Of a DNA stretch of 64,000 nt, positions 18,570 to 26,463 are shown one piece after another (within the stretch, counting starts at the first letter, position 1; every line of letters starts with the position of its first letter). The translations under genes and the position numbers were made by a program. The stretch covers positions 806,001 to 870,000 of the forward strand of contig NZ_MAUJ01000001.1 in NCBI RefSeq assembly GCF_001696455.1. The letters are read 5' to 3'. Under the pieces are notes generated by a model that was given only the letters and a program-made list of their open reading frames with translations, was not told where the DNA came from and did no database searches. Origin of the DNA: Pseudoalteromonas luteoviolacea. Its GTDB lineage: Bacteria; Pseudomonadota; Gammaproteobacteria; Enterobacterales; Alteromonadaceae.

Positions 18570-20126
18570 ATGTTTAATCTTATAGGCAAAGCGCCAAGCT
18601 CTGCTAAGAACGACGTGCTGTCAGGGTTAACAGTTGCTTTAGCACTGGTACCTGAAGCGGTCGCTTTCGCATTTGTTGCACAAGTCGATCCATTGGTTGG
18701 CCTTTATGCAGCATTCATCGTTGGACTTATCACTTCGATATTTGGTGGTCGTCCGGGTATGATTTCAGGTGCTACCGGTGCACTTGCAGTAGTTATGGTA
18801 AGCCTTGTGGTTGAACATGGGGTCGAATACCTCTTTGCAACTGTATTATTAATGGGTATTTTACAGATTCTGGCAGGTATCTTTAAGTTGGGTAAATTCA
18901 TCCGAATGGTGCCTCACCCAGTCATGCTTGGCTTTGTTAATGGCCTCGCCATTGTTATTTTCCTAGCGCAACTTGGTCAATTCAAAGTGATGGATGACTC
19001 TGGAACGCTGCAATGGATGCAAGGCTCAGAGCTTTACATCATGGCTGGCCTTGTTGCTTTAACCATGGGAATTATTCACTTCCTACCTAAATTAACTACG
19101 GCGATTCCTTCGAGCCTTGCGGCTATTTTGGTCGTAACTGGTATTGTAATTGGCTTTGATTTAGATGCGCGAAATGTACTTGATTATCTAAAGGATATGA
19201 GTGGTAATGCTGACGCAACGATTGCTGGTGGCTTCCCTATGTTCCATATTCCGGAAGTACCTTGGAACTTAGAAACATTCAAAATTATATTCCCTTATGC
19301 ACTTATCTTGGCCGCAATTGGTCTTATTGAATCCCTGCTGACATTGACACTTATCGATGAAATCACAGAAACCCGCGGTAATAGTAATCGCGAATGTGTT
19401 GGTCAGGGTGCTGCAAATGTAACTTGTGGCGTGTTTGGCGCGATGGGTGGTTGTGCGATGATCGGGCAATCTATGATCAATATAAATTCAGGTGGTCGCA
19501 GCAGATTGTCTGGTATTACCGCAGCATTACTATTGTTAGGCTTTATTTTGTTTGCGGCTAGCCTAATTGAAATGATCCCGCTTGCAGCGCTTGTTGGTGT
19601 CATGTTTATGGTTGTACTTGGTACTTTTGAATGGTCGAGTTTCCGATTAATGAAACGTATCCCGAAAAGCGATGCGTTTGTGATTGTACTCGTTTCAGGG
19701 GTCACGGTAATTACAGACTTAGCTATTGCTGTGTGTGTGGGCGTTATCGTTTCTGCATTGGTGTTTGCTTGGGAGCACGCCAAGCACATTTATACGAGTA
19801 ATTACATAGACGAAGAGGGCTCTAAAGTCTATGAACTACATGGCCCTCTATTCTTTGGTTCAGTGAAAAATTTTGCAGAGTTGTTCGACATTGCAAACGA
19901 TCCAGATGATGTTATTGTCGAGTTTAAGCACAGTCGAGTCGCAGATCACAGTGCAATTGAGGCAATTGATGCTTTGGCCGAGAAGTATACTAAAGCAGGT
20001 AAAACACTTCACTTGCGCCACCTAAGTGAGGACTGTAAGCAGTTACTGGACAATGCATGTGACTTGGTAGAAGTTAATGTTATCGAAGATCCAAAATACA
20101 AAGTTGCTTCGGATAAGCTTGCCTAA
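18570..20126 (+). CDS. SulP-family anion transporter with STAS domain
   Basis: Inner-membrane carrier for sulfate, bicarbonate or another anion. The 518 residues begin with the SulP signature region ([21 protein letters not shown], then [28 protein letters not shown]), followed by about ten further helices and a C-terminal STAS domain from about 425 ([19 protein letters not shown]). Shorter than plant sulfate transporters but normal for bacterial members. No carbonic anhydrase or sulfate assimilation gene adjoins it, so the substrate stays open. GGGGA precedes the ATG; a terminator follows. Confidence 0.92.
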   Translation: MFNLIGKAPSSAKNDVLSGLTVALALVPEAVAFAFVAQVDPLVGLYAAFIVGLITSIFGGRPGMISGATGALAVVMVSLVVEHGVEYLFATVLLMGILQILAGIFKLGKFIRMVPHPVMLGFVNGLAIVIFLAQLGQFKVMDDSGTLQWMQGSELYIMAGLVALTMGIIHFLPKLTTAIPSSLAAILVVTGIVIGFDLDARNVLDYLKDMSGNADATIAGGFPMFHIPEVPWNLETFKIIFPYALILAAIGLIESLLTLTLIDEITETRGNSNRECVGQGAANVTCGVFGAMGGCAMIGQSMININSGGRSRLSGITAALLLLGFILFAASLIEMIPLAALVGVMFMVVLGTFEWSSFRLMKRIPKSDAFVIVLVSGVTVITDLAIAVCVGVIVSALVFAWEHAKHIYTSNYIDEEGSKVYELHGPLFFGSVKNFAELFDIANDPDDVIVEFKHSRVADHSAIEAIDALAEKYTKAGKTLHLRHLSEDCKQLLDNACDLVEVNVIEDPKYKVASDKLA

Positions 20127-20141
20127 GTTTATATAGATAGT

Positions 20142-20166
20142 AAGCCCGCATTTAGCGGGCTTTTTT
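20142..20166 (+). terminator. Rho-independent terminator after the SulP gene
   Basis: GCCCGC and GCGGGC pair around ATTTA, preceded by AA and followed by T6. Confidence 0.93.
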
Positions 20167-20298
20167 GTGCTTAATGTTTGGTATTAAAGGAGGTTGGTAA
20201 AAATAATATCTTTGGCTCATTTTTGCATTAAGCTGTAGCTTATTTACAAAAGCTTCATTAATGTGGACTAAAAATATATAAAGAAGTGAAACCTCAGT

Positions 20299-20715
20299 AT
20301 GAAATCAATCTTAGCTGCTGCCATAGTGGCATCGATCTTCTATTGTTATCAATCTGCTGCGCAAGAAAAACAAGTGAGCGTAAAAACATTGGTAAAAACC
20401 AGCCAAAGTTGGGACGGTTCTTCGTTGCCAAATTACCCAAATGGCACGCCAGAAATTACGGTCCTCGACATCAACATACCTGCAGGAACAACACTGCCAC
20501 TTCACTTTCACCCAGTTATAAATGCAGGTGTATTGCTGAGCGGAAACCTTAAAGTGACGAAACCAAATGGCGAAGTCTTGATGTTGAAAGCCGGAGATCC
20601 GATTGTTGAGCTTGTCAACAAGGTTCATACAGGCAAGGCTTTAGGCGACGAAGACGTCAGGATTATCGTGTTCTACGCCGGAGAGAAAGGCAAGCCAATA
20701 ACCGTGAAAAAGTAG
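20299..20715 (+). CDS. Periplasmic cupin-domain protein
   Basis: Small exported beta-barrel protein, 138 residues with a signal peptide ending about residue 21 (SAAQ). The cupin motif 1 is present as LPLHFHPVINAGVLLSGNL and motif 2 lies around VELVNKVHTGKAL, giving three candidate metal-binding histidines. Function unknown; cupins of this type are found near oxidoreductases and sugar or detoxification genes. It stands alone between the SulP gene and a convergent LysR gene. Confidence 0.85.
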   Translation: MKSILAAAIVASIFYCYQSAAQEKQVSVKTLVKTSQSWDGSSLPNYPNGTPEITVLDINIPAGTTLPLHFHPVINAGVLLSGNLKVTKPNGEVLMLKAGDPIVELVNKVHTGKALGDEDVRIIVFYAGEKGKPITVKK

Positions 20716-20762
20716 CAACATTTCAGGTTAGTTTAAAGTACAACAAACTACCCTGATGGCAG

Positions 20763-21656
20763 TTACACTGATAAATGGCGAGTGTGATCAATTAAAAACT
20801 CACAAAGCGCTTTTACTTTCGCATTTTCTTTTAGGTCTTTGTGGTATGTGTACCACAGTGAGCCTATATAGTCGGTGGTAAACAGTGTGCTACTATCTAA
20901 CTTGATTAGGTCCGGGTGCTTATTAGCTTCTATTTCAGACACTGGGCCAATACCCATCCCACTTATTACAGCAGATTGAATGTCTAAAAATTGATTGCTA
21001 GAGTAGACAATACTCTCATTACTCAATCTTTTTATGACTTGATGAATAAAGGGGATATGGTACTTGCTTTTGTCTGGCATCAACCATTGATGCTCATTCA
21101 TCTGCTCTTCGCTCTCAGGCAGCCCAAGTGCGTCTACATAACTTTGTGATGCGTAATAGGCCATTTTGAGTGAAACAACATGGCGCACGATTAAGTCTGG
21201 ATCTTGTGGTTTTGGACCAGCCCTAAGTGCAACATGGACAACCCCACTTTGTGCAGGAATGACTTCGTCAGTTGCCAGAAGTTCAATCCTAACTTTAGGG
21301 TATTGCTGTCTAAACGCCTGCATTGCAGGTGCGAGAAGCGATGAATAAGAAGTGACCGTCGTAATCCTTATTTTTCCACTAAAATCTTGCTGAACACTTT
21401 GTAACTTATCTTCTAACGCAACAAACTGGGCGTCGATGTCTGGGAGCGTATCACTTAAAATGTATCCCGCATCAGTTAACTTATACCCTCTTTGATGGCG
21501 AATAAACAGTTTGACGTTGAGTGCTTCTTCTAATCGATTTATGTGCCGAAGTACGGTTGTGTGATTGCACTGAAGTACCTGAGCTGCTTTCGCCAATGAA
21601 CCTGCTTTTGCCACAACGTGCGCCACGCGAAAATCATCCCAATTTAGTTTTTGCAT
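20763..21656 (-). CDS. LysR-family transcriptional regulator
   Basis: 297 residues from the ATG at 21656 (MQKLNWDDFRVAH), chosen because LysR proteins begin this way; upstream in-frame codons would add 18 unusual residues. Helix-turn-helix: GSLAKAAQVLQCNHTTVLRHINRLEEAL; the His-Thr-Thr variant at the turn belongs to the group with VLRHI in place of the usual SQPALS. The C-terminal half is the periplasmic-binding-like effector domain. Divergent from the cytochrome b561-YceI operon, which it may control. Confidence 0.92.
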   Translation of the reverse strand: MQKLNWDDFRVAHVVAKAGSLAKAAQVLQCNHTTVLRHINRLEEALNVKLFIRHQRGYKLTDAGYILSDTLPDIDAQFVALEDKLQSVQQDFSGKIRITTVTSYSSLLAPAMQAFRQQYPKVRIELLATDEVIPAQSGVVHVALRAGPKPQDPDLIVRHVVSLKMAYYASQSYVDALGLPESEEQMNEHQWLMPDKSKYHIPFIHQVIKRLSNESIVYSSNQFLDIQSAVISGMGIGPVSEIEANKHPDLIKLDSSTLFTTDYIGSLWYTYHKDLKENAKVKALCEFLIDHTRHLSV

Positions 21657-21791
21657 AAAAAAATAATATTCCATCTCGTCTATACATTGAGTATATACAA
21701 TTTTGCACAATAGTTTTTAAATTTATGCACTACCTATGAGCAAATTTAATCGGTAATCTAGATATAAGTATCCGGTGAGGTAGGAGGCAAG

Positions 21792-22343
21792 GTGCTTAAA
21801 AACAGTAAGAAAAGTTATGGTTTGGTAGCCATATTCATTCATTGGCTTATGGCAATCGCAATCTTTTTTATGTTTGGTCTTGGCCTGTACATGGTAGAGC
21901 TTACTTATTACGACCCGTGGTACAAAGGTTCTTTAGACCTACATAAATCGATAGGCATGCTCTTGATTGTAATGTGGGTAGCTAGATTGATTTGGAGACA
22001 GATGAACCACAGTCCAGATGAATTACCGGGACCAAAACTAGAACAAGCAGCGGCACGAGTAGGGCACTTTTTACTTTATGCATTGATGTTATTCATTCTC
22101 GTGAGCGGCTATTTAATTTCCACAGCTGATGGCAAGCCTATCTCTGTATTTGAATTTATTAATGTGCCAGCGCTACCTTGGTCTTTTGATAATCAAGAAG
22201 ACATTGTTGGTGAAATACACTTTTGGTTAGCGTGGGCGTTAATCGGGTTTGTTGTTGGCCACATTGGTGCTGCGTTAAAACATCAATTTATAAACAAAGA
22301 TGGTGGTTTAATGCGCATAATAAAAGTTAATAAAGAACACTAA
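21792..22343 (+). CDS. Cytochrome b561-family membrane protein
   Basis: Diheme four-helix membrane electron carrier, 183 residues. Helices lie near 12-34, 50-70, 90-112 and 146-168. Heme-ligand histidines are evident in AIFIHWLMA, LDLHKSIGM, ARVGHFLLY and the last helix (GHIGAALKHQF). The start is GTG, fixed by TAGGAGG five bases upstream. It is paired 23 bases from a YceI gene, the same pair seen in many proteobacteria, where the cytochrome may serve isoprenoid-related redox chemistry (inference). Confidence 0.9.
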   Translation: MLKNSKKSYGLVAIFIHWLMAIAIFFMFGLGLYMVELTYYDPWYKGSLDLHKSIGMLLIVMWVARLIWRQMNHSPDELPGPKLEQAAARVGHFLLYALMLFILVSGYLISTADGKPISVFEFINVPALPWSFDNQEDIVGEIHFWLAWALIGFVVGHIGAALKHQFINKDGGLMRIIKVNKEH

Positions 22344-22366
22344 TTAAAGTATCTTGAGAGGAATTT

Positions 22367-22942
22367 ATGAAAAAACGTATTTTATCCGCAGTAGTTGCTG
22401 CAGGCATGGCGATTTCGGGTGTAGCTAATGCGGCTGAATACCAAATAGATAAAGCGGGTGCACACGCTTTTATAAACTTTAAAATTAAGCACTTGGGCTA
22501 TAGCTGGTTAACTGGTAGGTTCAATGACTTTGATGGTGATTTTACCTATGATAAAGCGAACCCTAATGCGTCAAAAATAAATGTGGTCATAAACACTGCC
22601 AGTATCGACTCTAACCATGCCGAGCGTGATAAGCACCTAAAAGGTAAAGACTTTTTGAATGTTAAAAAGTTTCCAAAAGCGACTTTCGAAAGCACTAAGT
22701 ATGAGCAAATAAGTGATAAAGATGGCAAACTGACAGGAATATTAGAGTTGCATGGTGTGAAGCGCACAATCACTTTTCCTGTTGAAAAAATTGGTGAAGG
22801 TAAAGATCCTTGGGGTGGCTACCGTGTAGGCTTTTCAGGTGAAACGTCTATTAAGCTAAAAGACTTCGGCATTGATTACAATTTGGGGCCTGCTTCTACC
22901 CATGTGACTTTAGAGTTACATATTGAGGGTATTAAAAAGTAA
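22367..22942 (+). CDS. YceI-family periplasmic lipid-binding protein
   Basis: Lipocalin-like barrel that binds polyisoprenoids in the family's characterised members. The 191 residues begin with a signal peptide ending VANA (about residue 22) and continue AEYQIDKAGAHAFINFKIKHLGYSW, with the family pattern VNTASIDSNHAERDKHLKGKDFL. Downstream partner of cytochrome b561 in one operon; terminated at 22952-22979. Confidence 0.93.
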   Translation: MKKRILSAVVAAGMAISGVANAAEYQIDKAGAHAFINFKIKHLGYSWLTGRFNDFDGDFTYDKANPNASKINVVINTASIDSNHAERDKHLKGKDFLNVKKFPKATFESTKYEQISDKDGKLTGILELHGVKRTITFPVEKIGEGKDPWGGYRVGFSGETSIKLKDFGIDYNLGPASTHVTLELHIEGIKK

Positions 22943-22951
22943 TTTATAATT

Positions 22952-22979
22952 GGCCTTGCTATTTGCAAGGCCTTTTTTA
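22952..22979. terminator. Bidirectional terminator between YceI and the deaminase
   Basis: GGCCTTGC and GCAAGGCC pair around five bases, followed by T6 on the plus strand. The deaminase stop at 22977 overlaps the T-run. Confidence 0.9.
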
Positions 22980-23549
22980 TTTCAGTGCTGCAATACCTTG
23001 CCAGTCCTCTAAATCCTGCTCAGGTTTTTGCAATCGAAACTCTCCATACTGCCTTACGCCTAGTTGATCTTCCAGAATATCAACTTGTAGACCTTTTTCT
23101 TCTAACAGGGATTCATTACCGTTCGCATTGGTGACGTCTCCTACCACAACGCGTTTGAAACCTCGCATGTATAAAAGTGTGGCACACACATCACAAGGGC
23201 TTAAGCTGGTGTATAGGGTTGTTTTAGAAAAATCAATTCTGCCAGCGTCTCTAATAGCTGATGTCTCTCCATGATTATAGGGGTGAGACTCCTGAACAAG
23301 TGTGTTGTGCCCTTTACCTACAATTTTATTACTTTCATTATTAACGATGACAGCGCCAATAGGACAACCACCTTCGTCATAGCTTTTTTTGGCAAGTAAT
23401 ACAGCAATTCTCATGAAGTCAGCATCGCTTAACTTTGTACAAAAGTCATCAGAAACAAGGGTATGTAAGCTTGTTGTAGGCATATGCGCGATGATGTTAA
23501 GAGTCGTATCATTCACTTCAGTATCTTGATCAAACAAAGACTGTATCAT
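22977..23549 (-). CDS. Zinc-dependent nucleoside/cytosine deaminase, similar to yeast cytosine deaminase
   Basis: Hydrolytic deaminase of the CDA/TadA fold. From the ATG at 23549 it has 190 residues. Zinc ligands and the proton shuttle are HGETSAI (His, Glu) and SPCDVC (two Cys). The context TTLYTSLSPCDVCATLLYMRG, the downstream VVVGDV, the LQVDILEDQ segment and a C-terminal DWQGI resemble the fungal Fcy1 enzyme more than TadA or Cdd; this is from recall of family sequence, not a search. An N-terminal extension of about 45 residues is unassigned. Cytosine or a damaged base is the likely substrate. Convergent with YceI. Confidence 0.8.
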   Translation of the reverse strand: MIQSLFDQDTEVNDTTLNIIAHMPTTSLHTLVSDDFCTKLSDADFMRIAVLLAKKSYDEGGCPIGAVIVNNESNKIVGKGHNTLVQESHPYNHGETSAIRDAGRIDFSKTTLYTSLSPCDVCATLLYMRGFKRVVVGDVTNANGNESLLEEKGLQVDILEDQLGVRQYGEFRLQKPEQDLEDWQGIAALK

Positions 23550-23718
23550 GGGTTTATCCAAAAAATTGCAATTGATACAACATATATAAGAACAATGAGG
23601 AGCAATTGTGAAGTGGGCTAACAATTTAAATAGATATTTAATGGCGGACTAGGAATTAGATTGTTTATTTATTCACTTTAATGCAGAATTTGGGTACAGA
23701 TAAGGAAAGGAGAAAACC

Positions 23719-24027
23719 ATGGCTAAATTGGAAATGTTGGTTGGGCTGTTTGTGAAAAGTGAAGCGCTGTACTTGAAGTATCGAGAGGCGATGACGCCAA
23801 TATTGCGAGGAGTTGGCGGCGATTTTGGCTATGATTTTGTTGTCGGGAAAGTCCTAAAAAAGGAAACAAATAATGATATCAACCGCGTTTTCACGATACG
23901 TTTTCCAAATAAAGAAGCAATGGACACCTTTTTTAGTGACGAAGAATATATAGCAATAAAAGAAAAATACTATAAACCAGCAGTTGAATTTACGACGATT
24001 ATTCGCAGCTACGAAATTACCGAATAA
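23719..24027 (+). CDS. DUF1330-like small dimeric alpha/beta-barrel protein
   Basis: 102 residues, cytoplasmic. The repeated beta-alpha-beta pattern (LVGLFVKSEALYLKYREAMTPILRGVGGDFGYDFVVGK ... RVFTIRFPNKEAMDTFFSDEEYIAIKE) is the ferredoxin-like barrel fold seen in DUF1330 and related stress or monooxygenase proteins. No catalytic residues can be named. Strong ribosome site AGGAGA precedes the ATG. Stands alone; a weak terminator follows. Confidence 0.7.
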   Translation: MAKLEMLVGLFVKSEALYLKYREAMTPILRGVGGDFGYDFVVGKVLKKETNNDINRVFTIRFPNKEAMDTFFSDEEYIAIKEKYYKPAVEFTTIIRSYEITE

Positions 24028-24071
24028 ATAACTTTTGTACAGACAGATAACGTAATCATACAGATTTAAGT

Positions 24072-24098
24072 AAAAATAGGGAATAATTGCCCTTTTTA
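24072..24098 (+). terminator. Probable terminator after the DUF1330-like gene
   Basis: AGGG and CCCT pair around eight bases, preceded by A5 and followed by T5. The stem is short, so efficiency is uncertain. Confidence 0.5.
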
Positions 24099-24166
24099 AT
24101 ATTTGTTATTAACTGTATTGTAGCGAGTATTAAGTATTGTAATTCAGTTAGTTATAAGGAAGAAGA

Positions 24167-25176
24167 ATGAAAAGGTTGGTGTTGTGTATGGATGGTACGT
24201 GGAACAAGCCTGCACAATATGATCGAGGCAAAAGAAAGCCAACTAACGTCGTGAAACTTGCAAGAGGTATCGAGCTGTGTGCCATGATGGTATTCACCAA
24301 GTTGTGTATTACAGCGAGGGGGTAGGTACGCACTGGGGGATGGACAAAATTTTGGGCGGCGGGTTTGGCATTGGTTTATCAGAAAATGTCATTAAAGCTT
24401 ATCAATTCTTGGTTTTAAATTACCAACCAGGTGACGAGATCTTTGGTTTTGGTTTTAGTCGTGGTGCATATACCATCCGAAGTGCAATTGGGTTAATCAA
24501 CAAAATAGGTTTACTTCCTAAAGACCACGCCTTTTATATGCCAGAGGCATATCGACTATATAGGAACAATGCTTCAGACACAGAAGTTGCCGCGTTTAAG
24601 AAAGAGCATAAGTGCACAGATGTATCGATCAAATTTGTAGGTGTTTGGGATACGGTTGGGGCATTGGGTGTGCCTTTTAAATTTGAACCCATCAATGGTA
24701 GGTATCGATTCCATGATGTGAGTCTGACAGAAAATATCGAACATGCTTACCACGCGCTTGCAATTGATGAGAAGCGCGGTCCTTTTAAACCCGCTATTTG
24801 GACATTACCGAAGGGCTCGAGCCAAACTTTAGAGCAGAAGTGGTTTGCTGGCAGCCACAGTAATGTTGGTGGTGGATACTCGAAAGATGGTTTAGCTAAT
24901 ATTTCACTGCATTGGCTTAAAGAGCGAGCTAATCGTCATGGGTTAATCTTTAACGAAAAATTTTTGTCATATTATCGACCACATCACTTAGATGAGTATC
25001 GAGATTCGATGAGTTGGCTTTACAAACTAACGGAAAAAGTACGTCAGGTAGGTGCAGGTGACAGAACCAATGAATCCCTGCATGAAAGTGTTTATCAACG
25101 AATTTTAGAAAGTGAGTCATATCAACCAAGAAATGCTTTTGAATTTATAGATAAGCAGGCGGCTAAAGGTGCATAA
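24167..25176 (+). pseudogene. DUF2235 alpha/beta-hydrolase gene broken by a frameshift near 24270-24280
   Basis: DUF2235 proteins are serine hydrolases, some being type VI secretion phospholipases (Tle1) and others of unknown role. The ATG at 24167, preceded by AAGGAAG, opens the frame with the family N-terminus (RLVLCMDGTWNKP, then PTNVVKLARGIE). After about 36 codons it switches to the frame that carries the rest, from CHDGIHQVVYYSEGVGT through the nucleophile elbow FGFSRGAYTIR and the aspartate/histidine region to 25176. Restoring one base near 24270-24280 joins both with no loss of family residues. In the stated sequence the first frame stops soon after. It is a recent mutation, a sequencing error or, less likely, programmed frameshifting; no slippery heptamer is seen. 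Confidence 0.85.
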
Positions 25177-25216
25177 GAAAGCATTTTTATAATCGGCCCG
25201 CAGAACGTCTTGGCAT

Positions 25217-25238
25217 GGTAGAGGGCAAACCCTCTACC
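25217..25238. terminator. Perfect hairpin between DUF2235 and the convergent lipoprotein gene
   Basis: GGTAGAGGG and CCCTCTACC form a nine-base stem with a CAAA tetraloop. Neither strand has a U-run after it, so it may protect mRNA ends rather than terminate. Confidence 0.45.
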
Positions 25239-25276
25239 TAAGATGCGAACTTTCATATTTACTGAGCGCTTAGTGT

Positions 25277-26269
25277 CTACAATACACAGCTTTTTTTATT
25301 CTTAGCACTCATCATTTCCTTGATTGCTTTATCTCGATTTTCTTTTTTGATGTATCTAGTTGGTAAGCTTTTGATTTTATATATGTAATCGCCTTTATTC
25401 CAATCATCCTTCTCGTTTGAAAACTGAGGGCTAATAACAGCTATCTTGAGCTCAGGAGCAATTCGCTTTAGAGCATCGACTGTACCAAGGTGATAATTGC
25501 TATGAAATGCACCGTTAAAATGCACTATTTGGCTATCAGGACTAGTTAGGTGTGCTTTATAAATAGAGTCAGCCATTGTGTTGTCTCGAGCGAGCTGAGC
25601 ATAAAAACTGTTGCTCAAGGTTATTTTTGTCTCTTTTTTGTTAGAGCCGCCATGGTGCGACATCGCTTTGGTAAATTTATTTTGGTATTCAGGTGAGCTG
25701 GAGGTGATATCTGCCGCAACCCAATTTTGTTTTTCTGAGTCGAGAGCGTTAATGAACTCTGGTCCCTTGCGAGCGACACACCGAACAATGCTTATAGGTG
25801 TATTTGCGCCAATGACAGGCAAACTATGCTCTTTTGCAAATTCTACCAATTGCCGATAATCACTGGGATAGTTATCCCAAGCATCACCGTCTTTAATTAA
25901 GGTTTGTTCGCCAATTTCATTACGCAAATACTGGTCTAATACATCTTGCTTATCGCGCGTAAATTGTTCCATAGATAGCACCAACTTATTATTCTGTTGA
26001 AACAAAGCATTTAATAACTGAGTTTGTAGTCTGTGCGATGCACTATGAGAGTGATATTCACCAATAAATATGACATCGCTATCTGCCAAATCATTTCGTA
26101 GTTTATTTAGTGAAGTGACTGACTGATTTGTTGCGTTGTACAGTTGATAGTCTTGCATTGTTGCAATCTGAGCGTTTGTTTCCGCACTTGTTGGAATAGT
26201 GCTACAGCCTTGAGTTGAGAGGATTGAAGCGATAATTGTGAGGCATTTTATGGTGTTTCTGAAGTTCAT
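25277..26269 (-). CDS. ChaN-like (DUF399) heme-binding-type lipoprotein, iron-regulated
   Basis: 330 residues with a lipoprotein signal (STQGC, lipidated Cys near residue 22). The body matches the ChaN family, whose characterised member binds stacked hemes: DVIFIGEYHSHSASHRLQ near the N-terminus, LVLSMEQFTRD, PVIGANTP, and later VHFNGAFHSNYHLGTVDAL. A near-perfect Fur box lies at 26309-26323, 40 bases before the start, which supports a role in iron or heme use. Monocistronic, convergent with the DUF2235 gene. Confidence 0.88.
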   Translation of the reverse strand: MNFRNTIKCLTIIASILSTQGCSTIPTSAETNAQIATMQDYQLYNATNQSVTSLNKLRNDLADSDVIFIGEYHSHSASHRLQTQLLNALFQQNNKLVLSMEQFTRDKQDVLDQYLRNEIGEQTLIKDGDAWDNYPSDYRQLVEFAKEHSLPVIGANTPISIVRCVARKGPEFINALDSEKQNWVAADITSSSPEYQNKFTKAMSHHGGSNKKETKITLSNSFYAQLARDNTMADSIYKAHLTSPDSQIVHFNGAFHSNYHLGTVDALKRIAPELKIAVISPQFSNEKDDWNKGDYIYKIKSLPTRYIKKENRDKAIKEMMSAKNKKSCVL

Positions 26270-26308
26270 AAACTATCCGAGGTAGCGTGATTGGATGAAT
26301 TCTGGTAA

Positions 26309-26323
26309 TGATAACTATTATCA
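26309..26323 (-). promoter_or_regulatory. Fur box upstream of the ChaN-like gene
   Basis: TGATAACTATTATCA matches the 7-1-7 Fur consensus TGATAATNATTATCA at 14 of 15 positions counting the free centre. Position fits repression of the gene starting at 26269. Confidence 0.75.
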
Positions 26324-26400
26324 AATTGGAAGTCACGGAATAAGCTGCTCTACCAAGTTGCTGGCTCATGATGTTACCTTTTCGCATAGTACTGAGAATG

Positions 26401-26433
26401 AAATAAAAAGGCACAGTGAGCACACTGTGCCTT
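26401..26433 (-). terminator. Rho-independent terminator after the metzincin gene
   Basis: On the minus strand AAGGCACAGTG and CACTGTGCCTT pair around four bases and are followed by TTTATTT. Confidence 0.88.
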
Positions 26434-26463
26434 AGGCCGTTTAGTTGTATGTTATTTATTAGC

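Noticed and set aside
24267..24281. Programmed -1 frameshift in the DUF2235 gene
   Set aside because: No X XXY YYZ slippery sequence at the junction; simple mutation or read error is more likely.
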